This document shows positions 30,414 through 39,133 of a DNA stretch of 64,000 nucleotides, in pieces. Numbering within the stretch: position 1 is the first letter of the stretch; each line of letters begins with the position of its first letter. A model generated the notes under the pieces. That model was not told the DNA's origin, did no database searches, and worked only from the letters and a program-made list of their open reading frames with translations. The DNA lies in contig NZ_JAJOMX010000001.1 in the NCBI RefSeq assembly GCF_024699925.1, positions 3,944,001-4,008,000 of the forward strand. Direction: 5' to 3'. This DNA is from Mesorhizobium sp. J428 (GTDB taxonomy: Bacteria; Pseudomonadota; Alphaproteobacteria; Rhizobiales; Rhizobiaceae). The position numbers and the translations under genes were made by a program.

Positions 30414-30580
30414 AGAGAATGTCAAGAGTGCACGGCCCTGGGGAAGGAAGGGTCGAGCGGCCTGCCAGCCAGCAGCGATCGGGCGAGGTCTTGTCAGTGC
30501 TCCTCGCTCGCTTGTGCGGTGACAAGCGCCTGTGGAGCCGGGTGAACGGTCCGGCCGCGGCGCGGCCTGCGATCGCAGCC

Positions 30581-31273
30581 CTACTGCACGCGCCGTGGAA
30601 TCGGGGCGAAGGCGCTGAGGCCGAGCCACTGCGGCATCGAACGCGCCAGATGCGGGTCGCCTTCGATCTTGATCTGGCCGCTCTCGGTCTCGTTCTTGAT
30701 GGTCGTCAGCCCCATCCAGACTGCGGTCATCGCGCGCAGGGAGCTCTTGACCAGGAGGTCGAGCTCATGGCCCGGATCGAAATTGCACAGATCGACCGAG
30801 CCGCCTTCGACGACCAGCCACCATCTTTTCTGCGCCTGCGGAAGCTCCGAATACAGAAACTGTATCGTGCAGCGCCTTTCCGGCAGGAGGCCGGCGTTGA
30901 GGCTGCGGCGCATATCCCACATCAGCAGCGACGGGTCGAGGTTCTTCAGGGTGAGGCGCGATTCCATCCAGCGCTGCGCCCAGTTACCCAGGCCCATGAT
31001 CACGGGCCGCAGCTCCTCGCCGGCTTCGGAAAGGCGATACTCGACCGTGCCGTTGGGCTTGCGGGAGGCGACGATCACGCCCGCCTGCTGCAGCTCCTTC
31101 AGCCTTTTCGACAGCAGCGCCGGAGACATTTTCGGCACGCCGCGGCGCAGGTCCGTGAAACGGGTGCTGCCGCAGAGGAGCTCCCGGACCACCAGCGTCG
31201 TCCAGCGGCTGCACAGGATCTCGGACGCCATCGAGACCGGGCAGAACTGACCGTAGCCACCGCGTTCCTGCAT
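30581..31273 (-). CDS. HxlR family regulator with C-terminal SCP2-like domain
   Basis: A 230-residue regulator. The winged helix of the HxlR class occupies residues about 10-100 (CPVSMASEILCSRWTTLVVRELL, RGVPKMSPALLSKRLKELQQAGV, YRLSEAGEEL). A second domain of about 120 residues (WWLVVEGGSVDLCNFDPG) resembles a sterol-carrier-type ligand pocket. It is divergent from the acyl-CoA dehydrogenase gene across 132 bases and is its probable regulator. The 167 bases between its stop and the TetR operators hold nothing recognisable. Confidence 0.85.
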   Translation of the reverse strand: MQERGGYGQFCPVSMASEILCSRWTTLVVRELLCGSTRFTDLRRGVPKMSPALLSKRLKELQQAGVIVASRKPNGTVEYRLSEAGEELRPVIMGLGNWAQRWMESRLTLKNLDPSLLMWDMRRSLNAGLLPERRCTIQFLYSELPQAQKRWWLVVEGGSVDLCNFDPGHELDLLVKSSLRAMTAVWMGLTTIKNETESGQIKIEGDPHLARSMPQWLGLSAFAPIPRRVQ

Positions 31274-31334
31274 CGCCGAGCCTCCATTGGGCCGGACCAG
31301 AATACTCTACAAGCGAGGCGCCGGAAACAGCGAG

Positions 31335-31349
31335 GTTCACTTTCTGAAC
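31335..31349. promoter_or_regulatory. candidate operator between HxlR and acyl-CoA dehydrogenase genes
   Basis: Inverted repeat GTTCA-CTTTC-TGAAC, about midway between the two divergent starts (62 bases from the HxlR ATG, 57 from the dehydrogenase ATG). Symmetry and position suit a regulator binding site, but the sequence gives no proof of the binder. Confidence 0.4.
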
Positions 31350-31405
31350 TGGATCGGCTGCCGGGCCCCGAGAGATCATGGAGCATCAGATCAATGGAGG
31401 TTTCC

Positions 31406-32570
31406 ATGTCAGCCACACTCAACTTGAAGGAATATTCAGCGACTGCGATCGGGTACACCCCGCGACGTGGTCGCGGCCGCCCACCGGATCGCGCCGATGC
31501 TTGCCGCGCGCGCCGAGGAGGTCGACGAAACCGGCCGGTTCGTGGCCGAAAGCTACGACCTCCTGAAGCAGGAAGGCCTGGTCGAGGCAGGCGTGCCCTC
31601 CGAGCTCGGGGGCGGGGGTGCCGAGGTCGCGGACCTGGCAGAGATGCTCAGGGTGATGGCGCGCTCCTGCGGCTCCACCGCACTTGCCTTTGCCATGCAC
31701 ACCCATCAGGTCGCGATCCCGGCCTGGCGCTGGCGGCACCAGAAGGTCGCCGCGGTCGAACCGCTTCTGCGCCGCGTGGCGGCCGAGCGCCTGGTGCTGC
31801 TGTCGTCGGGCGGTTCCGACTGGATCGGGGGTTCCGGCAAGGCCGAGAAGGTGGACGGCGGCTATCGCGTCAATGCGCGCAAGGCGTTCACGTCCGCAGC
31901 CGAGGCAGGCAGCATCCTGATGACGGGAGCCATCGTCGAGGATGAGAGTGGCAATCACTCAGTCATCCATTTCGGCGCGCCGATGAAATCCGCCAATGTG
32001 CGGATCGAACAGACGTGGCGGACGCTTGGCATGCGCGGCACCGCCTCGAACGACGTCGTCATCGAGGACCTGTTCGTTCCGGACGCGGGTGTCTCGTTTT
32101 CCCGCAAGGCGGGGGAATGGCATCCGGTGTTCCAGACCATCGCCACGATCGCGTTTCCGCTGATCTATGCCGTCTATCTCGGCATTGCCGAGAGTGCGCG
32201 CGACATCGCGGTCGGGCTCGCGAACACGAGACCCGGCGCCGATGCGGCCATCGCCGGTCGCATGGATACGGAGCTCCGCGCGGCCCAGCTTGCGCATGGC
32301 TGGATGCTGGACGCGGTGGCGCGCAATGCACCATCCGCGGACACCGTCAACGAGGTGATGATCGGCCGCACGCTAGTGGCGCGCCATGGGATCGAGGCGG
32401 TCGAACTTGCGATGGAACTGGCAGGTGGCGCCTCGTTCTACCGCAAGGCGGGCCTGGAAAGGCGGTTCCGCGACATCCAGGGCGCCCGCTTCCATCCGCT
32501 GCAGAGCGGCCCGCAGGCGCGCTATGCCGGGGCTGTGGCGCTCGGTCGCCCGACGGCTGAAATATTCTGA
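31406..32570 (+). CDS. acyl-CoA dehydrogenase family protein (apparent N-terminal frameshift)
   Basis: Flavoprotein of about 387 residues with acyl-CoA dehydrogenase blocks: GGGGAEVADLAEMLRVMARSCGS, WIGGSGKAEKVDGGYRV, RTLGMRGTASNDVVIEDLFVP, and a C-terminal helical domain. It belongs to the branch that includes DszC/NcnH-like monooxygenases, so dehydrogenation or flavin-dependent oxygenation are both possible. GGAGG 5 bases before ATG 31406 marks the start. The reading from there joins the main frame only if one C of CCCC (about 31457-31460) is removed (GYTRDVVAAAHRI). Otherwise translation would begin at GTG 31467 without a ribosome site. Confidence 0.8.
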
Positions 32571-32673
32571 TCGGCAGACCGGATATCGCCTCCCTCGTTG
32601 GGGCGGGCTCCCGGTCCACCCGAACCTCGCCGGCGCGACGCCGCGCCGGCAAGGCTTTGGCAAGAGGAAGGAC

Positions 32674-34125
32674 TCAGGCGCGTCCGGAGAAGAGGTCCTT
32701 CTTGACGATGCCGTGGACGCCCCAATTTCCGTCGACGACCTGGGTCACGCCGAAGTCCACGCCGATCGAGATGATCGAGATCGCCTCGTCCTCGGTCAGG
32801 CCCTTGGTCGTCATGAGGAAGTGCCGCATCTTCTTGAACGCGTCCTGCAGCGCGAGGTCGACGGAGGACTTCGAGTAGATCTCGCTCTGCGCGTTGGCGC
32901 CCAGTTCGGCGAGGTAGTTGCCGATGCTGAAACCGTGGACCACCCACTCCGTTTGCGTCTCCAGCATGGGATAGCCGAGCTCTTCCAGCGGCGTGCCGGC
33001 GAGGTCGGCCTTCTTGTGCAGGATAAGCTGGAAGGTGCCTGTGAGCGAGCATTCGATCGCGGTGCCGCACAGCTCGCTGTCGCCCTGCGACGCATGAGGG
33101 TCGCCGACCGAGAGCAGCGCGCCGTCGACCGAGACGGGGTAATACATCGTCGCGCCCTTGCCGATGCGCCAGTTGTCGATATTGCCGCCGGTGTAACTCG
33201 GCGGGATCGAGTCGACGTAATCGGCTTCTGTGGGCGCCAGGCCCAACGTGCCGAAATGCGGGCGGATCGGCACGCGCACGCCCTTGAGGATGTCAAAGTT
33301 GCGCGTCACGGTGGAATGGTTCACCGGCACGCCGGGATAGTCGATCGTCGGATGCACCACGCCGAACGGGTCGGTCTGGGGTGTCCATTTGAAGTTGTAG
33401 ACCGCCTCCGCCCAGCTCTTGCCACCGGTCGCATCGACCTCGTAGATCGTGATGACCTCGCGCTTGTCGCCGCCGAGCAGGTGGTTGTAGTGGAAGCCCC
33501 AATTGGCCGCCGCGTTCGATCCGAACGCCTTGCCGGCGAATTCGGGATTGGCCGAGGGGCGCGGCACGCAGTCGAGGATGCGCACCTCCAGCACGTCACC
33601 CGGTTCGGCGCCGCGCACATAGACCGGGCCGGTCATGATGTGCACGCCCTGTCCGTCGCCCGAGCCCTTCTTGTAGACGGCCGGATCGGTGGAGCCAGCA
33701 CCGCGTCGGTCGACGCCTTTCTTGTCCTTGGTCCACTCGTAGACGCTTTCCGCGCCTTCATCGCCCTTGACCATGCGCTCCAGATCGTCGGCGGCGTGAT
33801 GCGTCAGCGTCTCGATCGTGACGATGTCGCCCGAGTCGATCTCGATGCGGGGCTTCAGTTTCTTGGAGAAATAGCCCCAGTGGACGGTCTCGGCATTTGC
33901 CGGCAGGTGATGATAGCTCGCGGGTCCGCGCTGGCGGGCGGCAGTCGCCTGGGCAAGCGCCGGCGTGACCAGGCTGGCACCACCGGCTGCGCCGAAGGCC
34001 GCGAGCCCGCCCGCGGCCAGGAGACCGCTTTTCAGGAAGGACCGCCGCTCGGGGTTCAGGTCCTCCCGAAAGGCTTTGTAGTGCGCTTCGAAATGAGGGC
34101 AATGAACGTCGTCACCTTTGCACAT
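32674..34125 (-). CDS. Tat-exported acetamidase/formamidase family protein
   Basis: A 483-residue FmdA/AmdA family amidase. It has a twin-arginine signal (ERRSFLKSGLLAAGG, residues about 27-41, cleavage near ALAQA) behind an unusual 25-residue lead containing Cys2 and Cys9. The enzyme part starts at ANAETVHWGYFSKKL and keeps family blocks HIMTGPVYVRGAEPGDVLEV, YPGVPVNHSTV, GGNIDNWRIGKG and GDPHASQGDSELCGTAIE. The family hydrolyses formamide, acetamide or related short amides. AAGGGGAACAGCAAC precedes ATG 34125. It diverges from a regulator that contains a second copy of the same enzyme domain. Confidence 0.9.
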   Translation of the reverse strand: MCKGDDVHCPHFEAHYKAFREDLNPERRSFLKSGLLAAGGLAAFGAAGGASLVTPALAQATAARQRGPASYHHLPANAETVHWGYFSKKLKPRIEIDSGDIVTIETLTHHAADDLERMVKGDEGAESVYEWTKDKKGVDRRGAGSTDPAVYKKGSGDGQGVHIMTGPVYVRGAEPGDVLEVRILDCVPRPSANPEFAGKAFGSNAAANWGFHYNHLLGGDKREVITIYEVDATGGKSWAEAVYNFKWTPQTDPFGVVHPTIDYPGVPVNHSTVTRNFDILKGVRVPIRPHFGTLGLAPTEADYVDSIPPSYTGGNIDNWRIGKGATMYYPVSVDGALLSVGDPHASQGDSELCGTAIECSLTGTFQLILHKKADLAGTPLEELGYPMLETQTEWVVHGFSIGNYLAELGANAQSEIYSKSSVDLALQDAFKKMRHFLMTTKGLTEDEAISIISIGVDFGVTQVVDGNWGVHGIVKKDLFSGRA

Positions 34126-34186
34126 GTTGCTGTTCCCCTTTGGCTTGTGATGGTGTTCGCGTGGCCCATGATGGCCGGCGAACGAC

Positions 34187-34198
34187 CGGTTGCAACCG
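34187..34198. promoter_or_regulatory. palindrome in the acetamidase/regulator intergenic region
   Basis: Perfect 12-base palindrome CGGTTGCAACCG, 62 bases upstream of the exported acetamidase start, inside the 276-base divergent promoter region. A candidate binding site, although AraC proteins more often use direct repeats. An AT-rich stretch (34250-34260) lies to the right. Confidence 0.35.
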
Positions 34199-34401
34199 CG
34201 GCCAGCGCGCCGCCGCATTGCTCGAAACTCCAGCGGGTGGAGAGAATGTGATTTTATATCAATGAGTTGCGACGCACGCGGCTTTTTCGGGTGCGTTCAG
34301 GTGTGGGTGAAAGTCAAAACTATCGACGCGTGGGAACAAATATCCGCGAAGAATTTCGGGTTAGTGTTCGACACAGGTATGAACGCGTATGATTGGACCC
34401 G

Positions 34402-36720
34402 ATGACGGTAGCGCAGCTCAACCTCGACGCGGTGCCCACGGACGGCCGCTTCACCATATGGCGCGACCAGCTGCTCGAAATGGGGCTGGCGCCGCTGATC
34501 GATTCCGGGCAGCTGGGGACCGGCACTCTCGTCTCCTTCACCTCGCCTGGCGGAACGAGAATGGCGATGGTGTCGGGCCGCGACCAGGAGTTCGGCTTCG
34601 ACGGGCGAAGTCTCCAGCCCGACAGCCTGATGCTGATCCTGGTTCTGGCCGGGCGCGGGCGCCTGTCCGGCGCGCGCCGCTCCTTCGAACTCGCCGAGGG
34701 CGACCTGACGGTGCTAGCCCCGACGGGCGAGACACGGCTGGACATGCGCGGCGACTTCTCGCTGCTGACGCTCGACCTGCCGCGCGGCGCGGTCGCAGCG
34801 CGGCTCGGGCGGAACCGCGTGGCCTTTCCGACCGTGCTCGGCGCGAGCGTGGCGGCGTCGGCGGCGCGGCCGGTGCTGCGCACGCTGGCGATGAACCTTC
34901 GCTCGCTCGATCCGGGCGATTTCGCCGCGGCCGAGATCGCTGTCACCGAATTGGTGACGAGCGCGCTGCTGGCCGAGACGAGGGGCTCCGGCGACGAGCG
35001 GACCGACGTGCAGCGTGCGAATTTCCGCAGGGTGGCGGCGGCGGTCGAACGCCGGCTCGGCGAGCAGGGGCTGTCGATCCAGGATCTCGCCCGGCAGGAG
35101 GGCCTGTCCACGCGTTACGTCCAGCGCCTGTTCGAGCAGCATGGCGAGAGCTTCTCGGACTACGTCCGCCGGCTGCGGCTGGAGCGCTGCCGGGCGGAAC
35201 TGGCCGATCCCGCGCGCGGCCGCGAGAACGTGGGAACGATCGCCCAGCGCTGGGGCTTCCGCGACCAAGCCTATTTCAGCCGGGCGTTCAGCGCCGCCTA
35301 CGGCCAGACGCCGCGTGACATGCGGCGCGTCGGGACCGGCGGGGCCGACGATACCCGCCCGCTGCAACGGGGCAAGCCGCTGCACCGACCGACGGGCCGG
35401 CTCGTCCTGCCGCTGCTCGGGCGTGGTCGCAGCATCGGTCCCGACAGCAACCTGTTCGCTTCCGAAAGCCTGCAGAAGCAGACGGACTTCCACCTGCCGG
35501 CAAGCGCACAGTCGGTCCACTGGGGCTATCTCAGCAAGAACCTGCCGCCGGTGCTCACTGTCCTGCCGGGCGCGACGGTGACCGTCGAGACGCTGACGCA
35601 GCACGCCGGAGACGATTTCGAGCGCATGATCCTCGGCGATACGGGCGCCGAGAGCGTTTTCGCCTGGACGAAGGAGACCAAGGCCGTCGACCGGCGCGGC
35701 GCCGGGCCGATGAACGCCTCGATCTTCGGCCGCGGGGCGGGCGAAGGGTTCGGCGTCCACATCCTTACGGGACCGATCTTCGTGCGCGGTGCGGAACCGG
35801 GCGACACGATCGAGGTGGAGTTCCTCGACATCCGGCCGCGCCCCAGCGCCAATCCCCAGTTCGCGGGCAAAGCCTTCGCCTCAAACGCCTCGGCGTGGTG
35901 GGGCTACCAGTATCAGGATCCGATCGTGCCCGGCGCGCGGCGCGAAACCGTCACGATCTTCGAGATCGACCTTGCCAAGCCTGACGTGGCGCGGCCTCTC
36001 TACAACTATCGCTGGACCGCGCAGACGGACCCGTCCGGCGTCGTCCACGAGACGATGGACTATCCGGGGATCGTGGTCGACCATGGCACCGTCACGAAGA
36101 ACTGGCGGGCCCTGAGCGGGATCGAAATCCCCGCCCGGCTGCATTTCGGCGTGGTCGCGCTGGCACCACGCGAGGACGACCTGGTCGATTCGATCCCGCC
36201 GGGCTATTTCGGCGGCAACATCGACAATTGGCGGCTAGGAAAAGGAAGCCGCATCTTCCTTCCGGTTTCGGTGCCCGGAGGGCTGCTCTCGATCGGCGAC
36301 GGCCACTTCGCCCAAGGCGACGGCGAGGCCAACGGCACAGGGCTGGAATGCTCGCTCACCGCCGACATCCGTCTGACCCTGCACAAGATGACGGCCGAGA
36401 CACAGCCGTTCCTGCGCGCGTTGAGCGGCCCGCTCATCGAGACGGAGACGCACTGGGTCATCCAGAGCTTCAGCTATCCCAACTATCTGCGCGAGCTGGG
36501 CCGCGACGCGCAGTCGAAGGTCTACCAGCGGTCCTCGATCGACCTTGCGATGCGCAATACCTTCCGTCAGGCGAGGCGCTTCCTGATGGAACATCACAGC
36601 CTGAACGAAGAGGAGGCGAACTGCCTGCTGTCCCTCGGCGCCGATTTCGGCGTCACGCAGGTCGCCGACGGCAATTTCGGCGTGCACGTGACGATCCCCA
36701 AGGCGCTGTGGAAGCCATAG
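34402..36720 (+). CDS. AraC-type regulator fused to an acetamidase/formamidase domain
   Basis: A 772-residue protein with no signal peptide. Residues 1-205 are an AraC ligand-binding domain of the AraC_binding_2 kind (TDGRFTIWRDQLLEMGL, GRLSGARRSFELAEGDLTVLAP). Residues 208-310 are the double helix-turn-helix (LSIQDLARQEGLSTRYVQRLF, GTIAQRWGFRDQAYFSRAF in two parts). After a 50-residue Arg/Gly/Pro linker, residues 361-770 are a full acetamidase/formamidase domain aligning end to end with the divergent exported enzyme (HWGYLSKN, GGNIDNWRLGKG, GDGHFAQGDGEANG). No in-frame ATG, GTG or TTG occurs from codon 308 to the GTG at 35551, and both halves share one frame, so this is a true fusion. ATG 34402 is used; TTG 34393 is possible. 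Confidence 0.9.
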   Translation: MTVAQLNLDAVPTDGRFTIWRDQLLEMGLAPLIDSGQLGTGTLVSFTSPGGTRMAMVSGRDQEFGFDGRSLQPDSLMLILVLAGRGRLSGARRSFELAEGDLTVLAPTGETRLDMRGDFSLLTLDLPRGAVAARLGRNRVAFPTVLGASVAASAARPVLRTLAMNLRSLDPGDFAAAEIAVTELVTSALLAETRGSGDERTDVQRANFRRVAAAVERRLGEQGLSIQDLARQEGLSTRYVQRLFEQHGESFSDYVRRLRLERCRAELADPARGRENVGTIAQRWGFRDQAYFSRAFSAAYGQTPRDMRRVGTGGADDTRPLQRGKPLHRPTGRLVLPLLGRGRSIGPDSNLFASESLQKQTDFHLPASAQSVHWGYLSKNLPPVLTVLPGATVTVETLTQHAGDDFERMILGDTGAESVFAWTKETKAVDRRGAGPMNASIFGRGAGEGFGVHILTGPIFVRGAEPGDTIEVEFLDIRPRPSANPQFAGKAFASNASAWWGYQYQDPIVPGARRETVTIFEIDLAKPDVARPLYNYRWTAQTDPSGVVHETMDYPGIVVDHGTVTKNWRALSGIEIPARLHFGVVALAPREDDLVDSIPPGYFGGNIDNWRLGKGSRIFLPVSVPGGLLSIGDGHFAQGDGEANGTGLECSLTADIRLTLHKMTAETQPFLRALSGPLIETETHWVIQSFSYPNYLRELGRDAQSKVYQRSSIDLAMRNTFRQARRFLMEHHSLNEEEANCLLSLGADFGVTQVADGNFGVHVTIPKALWKP

Positions 36721-36753
36721 CGCAGCGGGGAACGTAGCTCGCCGGGAACGCCG

Positions 36754-36933
36754 TCAGGCGGCGGCCTGCCTCGGCTCGCCCGGGGCGAGGCCGGCGGCGC
36801 GTTCGCAATGCTCGACGTGTTTTTCGAGCGCGTCTTTCGACAGCACCGCACTGATGGTGCAGATGTCGCGGTTCTGGAACTTCGGCAGCCGCTGAAGTTC
36901 CTGCAGCCGCACGAGCAGGGCGCCACGGGTCAT
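36754..36933 (-). CDS. 59-residue protein of unknown function
   Basis: A short open frame with a strong ribosome site (AAGGAG, 8 bases before ATG 36933), encoding MTRGALLVRLQELQRLPKFQ then a mixed helical body with two cysteines (DICTISAV, EHCERAAG) and an Ala-rich end. Its GC-rich third positions fit a real gene. It lies between the AraC-amidase fusion and minE on the minE strand, 89 bases downstream of minE, so it may be read from the same transcript. I recognise no family. Confidence 0.7.
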   Translation of the reverse strand: MTRGALLVRLQELQRLPKFQNRDICTISAVLSKDALEKHVEHCERAAGLAPGEPRQAAA

Positions 36934-37022
36934 GTTTCGTCTCCTTCTTTGGGAACGCGCCCGACCGCGGCATCGCCGCCGGTTGGGATCGTTCCGGGCG
37001 GTGTCCCCCGCCAGTTCGAAGA

Positions 37023-37304
37023 TCAGGCGGCCTTCTTCTTCTCCACCTTCTTCTCGGCATGGAGAGGGATCTCGATGTCGACTTCGAGGGTGGAGACCTT
37101 GTCGCCGCGCTCCATCGTGACGCTCACCTTCTCCGGATCGATCGTCACGTGCTTGGCGACGACGGCGAGGATCTCCTCGCGCAGGATCGTCACGAGGTCG
37201 GACTGGCCGCCGATATGGACCCGCTCATGGGCGAGCAGGATCTGCAGGCGCTCGCGCGCAGCCGGCGCCGAGCCCTTGCGGTTGAAGAACGTGAACAGGC
37301 TCAT
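37023..37304 (-). CDS. minE: cell division topological specificity factor MinE
   Basis: A 93-residue MinE. The N-terminal membrane-targeting and MinD-binding part is [27 protein letters not shown]; the C-terminal topological domain follows, ending in a lysine-rich tail ([10 protein letters not shown]). It stimulates MinD ATPase at the membrane and drives Min oscillation, keeping the division ring at midcell. Its start overlaps the minD stop (ATGA), and the gene order minC-minD-minE is conserved. Confidence 0.95.
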   Translation of the reverse strand: MSLFTFFNRKGSAPAARERLQILLAHERVHIGGQSDLVTILREEILAVVAKHVTIDPEKVSVTMERGDKVSTLEVDIEIPLHAEKKVEKKKAA

Positions 37305-38116
37305 GCCGCCCTCCTTCCGAACATCTTTGCCAGGATGCTGCGCTTCTCTCCCGGGATGGTGACCGGGATGGTCTCGCCGGCGAGGCGGCGGGCCGCCTGC
37401 GCATAGGCCATGGCCGGCGCGCTGCGGGCATCGGCCAGCGTGACCGGCGTGCCGAGGTTCGAGGCGCGGAGCACGTCCATCGATTCCGGGATGATGCCGA
37501 TGAGCGGGATCGAGAGGATCTCGAGCACGTCGTCAACCTTGAGCATGTCGCCGCGGGCGGCGCGGGCGGGGTCGTAGCGGGTGAGAAGCAGGTGCTTCTC
37601 CATCCGCTCGCCGTTCTCGGCCTTGAGCGTCTTCGAATCGAGCAGGCCGATGATGCGGTCCGAATCGCGCACCGACGAGACTTCCGGATTGGTGACGATG
37701 ACAGCCGCGTCCGCATGGCGCATGGCGAGCGTGGCGCCGCGCTCGATGCCCGCCGGGCTGTCGCAGATGATCCAGTCGAAGTGCTTCTTCAGCGTCTCCA
37801 TGACACTGGCGACGCCCTCGGCGGTGAGCGCGTCCTTGTCGCGGGTCTGGGAGGCGGGCAGCAGGAAGAGCGTCTCGACCCGCTTGTCGCGGATCAGCGC
37901 CTGGGGAAGCTTGGCGTCGCCCTGCACGACGTTGACGAGGTCGTAGACGACGCGGCGCTCAGCACCCATCACCAGGTCGAGATTGCGCAGGCCGACGTCG
38001 AAATCGATGACGACTGTCTTTTCGCCGCGCTGCGCGAGCGCGGCTCCCAGCGCCGCCGTCGACGTCGTCTTGCCGACGCCGCCCTTGCCCGATGTGACTA
38101 CGATAACCTTTGCCAT
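37301..38116 (-). CDS. minD: septum site-determining ATPase MinD
   Basis: A 271-residue ParA/MinD-type ATPase. The deviant Walker [11 protein letters not shown] lies at residues about 11-20, switch region [10 protein letters not shown] near residue 40, and the Walker B-like [10 protein letters not shown] near residue 118. The C-terminal amphipathic membrane helix is [12 protein letters not shown]. It recruits MinC to the membrane in the ATP state and is released by MinE. It sits between minC (31-base gap) and minE (4-base overlap). Confidence 0.96.
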   Translation of the reverse strand: MAKVIVVTSGKGGVGKTTSTAALGAALAQRGEKTVVIDFDVGLRNLDLVMGAERRVVYDLVNVVQGDAKLPQALIRDKRVETLFLLPASQTRDKDALTAEGVASVMETLKKHFDWIICDSPAGIERGATLAMRHADAAVIVTNPEVSSVRDSDRIIGLLDSKTLKAENGERMEKHLLLTRYDPARAARGDMLKVDDVLEILSIPLIGIIPESMDVLRASNLGTPVTLADARSAPAMAYAQAARRLAGETIPVTIPGEKRSILAKMFGRRAA

Positions 38117-38147
38117 GTGTCTCTCCTGTCCCCCTGTTCCTGCCGTC

Positions 38148-38894
38148 TCAGTTCAGTGTTTCCGCCATGATGGCGTCGCCTTCGAGCCAGAACTGCACGG
38201 CCTGGCCGCGCAGCTTCCTGTCCATGTCCTCGGCCGTCTTGTAGAGGCCGTCGATCGCCAGAAGCTCGGCCTCGAGCTTGCGGCAGAAGATGCGCGCCGA
38301 GACGTTGCCCACGGTGCCGGCGAGAGCGCGGCCGCGCAGCGTGCCGTAGACGTGGATCGAGCCGCCGGCCACGATCTCGGCGCCCGAGGCGACCGAGCCG
38401 ATGATGGTGACGTCGCCCTCGGGGAAGACGACCGATTGGCCGGAGCGCACCGGCTCGCGGATGATGATAGAGGGCACGGAACGGGCCGGCCGGATGTCGA
38501 TCTGCGCCGAGGGGGCGGCGGCCGGCTCTTCAGCCTGCGCTTCGCTGGCGGCCTCCTCGGAGGGGGTCTCGAAGTCGGGACCGGGGCGGCCGCCCTTCAT
38601 GGCGGGCGGCATGCCGGGGCCGATGAGCGACGGGCGCGCGCCCTCGATGCCCATGATCCAGACATTGCGCTTGCCGAGCTCGGCGATCAGCTCGGCGAGG
38701 CCGGCCTTGGTGATGTCGACGTTTTCGAGGTCGAGCACGACGGGCCGGTTGAGGAAGAAGCCGGCGGAGCGCGATGCAAGATCGTCGAGCCGCGCGAGCC
38801 AGTCTTCTATCGGGAGTTCGGGGGAGAGCGTCAGGGCCAGGAAGGACCGGCCCTTGAGGCGGATCGGACGGTTGTCTGTTAGCGATTCGGTCAT
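38148..38894 (-). CDS. minC: septum formation inhibitor MinC
   Basis: A 248-residue MinC. The N-terminal FtsZ-inhibiting domain (FLALTLSPELPIEDWLARLDDLASRS...) is followed by a variable acidic linker (residues about 105-140, Glu/Ala/Pro rich). The C-terminal beta-helix domain (VVFPEGDVTIIGSVASGAEIVAGGSIHVYG in separate stretches, with RGRALAG) dimerises and binds MinD. First gene of the operon. A CtrA box lies 45 bases upstream of its start. Confidence 0.93.
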   Translation of the reverse strand: MTESLTDNRPIRLKGRSFLALTLSPELPIEDWLARLDDLASRSAGFFLNRPVVLDLENVDITKAGLAELIAELGKRNVWIMGIEGARPSLIGPGMPPAMKGGRPGPDFETPSEEAASEAQAEEPAAAPSAQIDIRPARSVPSIIIREPVRSGQSVVFPEGDVTIIGSVASGAEIVAGGSIHVYGTLRGRALAGTVGNVSARIFCRKLEAELLAIDGLYKTAEDMDRKLRGQAVQFWLEGDAIMAETLN

Positions 38895-38938
38895 CTTGGT
38901 TAACGCTCTGTTGCGTCGACCAAATATGGGCGAGATGG

Positions 38939-38954
38939 TTAATCAAAGGTTAAC
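38939..38954 (-). promoter_or_regulatory. CtrA-binding site upstream of minCDE
   Basis: TTAATCAAAGGTTAAC is a perfect match to the alphaproteobacterial CtrA consensus TTAA-N7-TTAAC. It lies 45 bases before the minC start codon in an AT-richer stretch. Control of minCDE by CtrA has been reported in Sinorhizobium meliloti, so this predicts cell-cycle control of the operon. Confidence 0.7.
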
Positions 38955-39025
38955 GGCGAACGTCGCCGCTTACTCTCCAACCTAGCGACGGAAATGGTAT
39001 AAGGTACTGGAATATCAGAGAAATC

Positions 39026-39055
39026 CTGACGCACCGCTTGTTCGCGGTGCGTCAG
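39026..39055 (-). terminator. hairpin, probable terminator of the oligopeptidase gene
   Basis: Perfect 12-base stem CTGACGCACCGC (39026-39037) / GCGGTGCGTCAG (39044-39055) with a 6-base loop, about 80 bases beyond the oligopeptidase stop on the minus strand and followed there by GATTTCTCT. The weak T run leaves some doubt. Confidence 0.55.
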
Positions 39056-39133
39056 CCAATCGTTAAAATATCCTCATCGCCCAGATGGCCGCCGGAATCA
39101 CGCGGAGGCGTCTCCCGGCGCCCGGAGGAAGGC

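Noticed and set aside
35323..35481. Possibility that the AraC-amidase fusion is an artefact of the G/C-run errors seen elsewhere
   Set aside because: Both halves are in the same frame, so a single insertion could not join them. No start codon for a separate amidase exists in the linker, and the linker has coding-like third positions.
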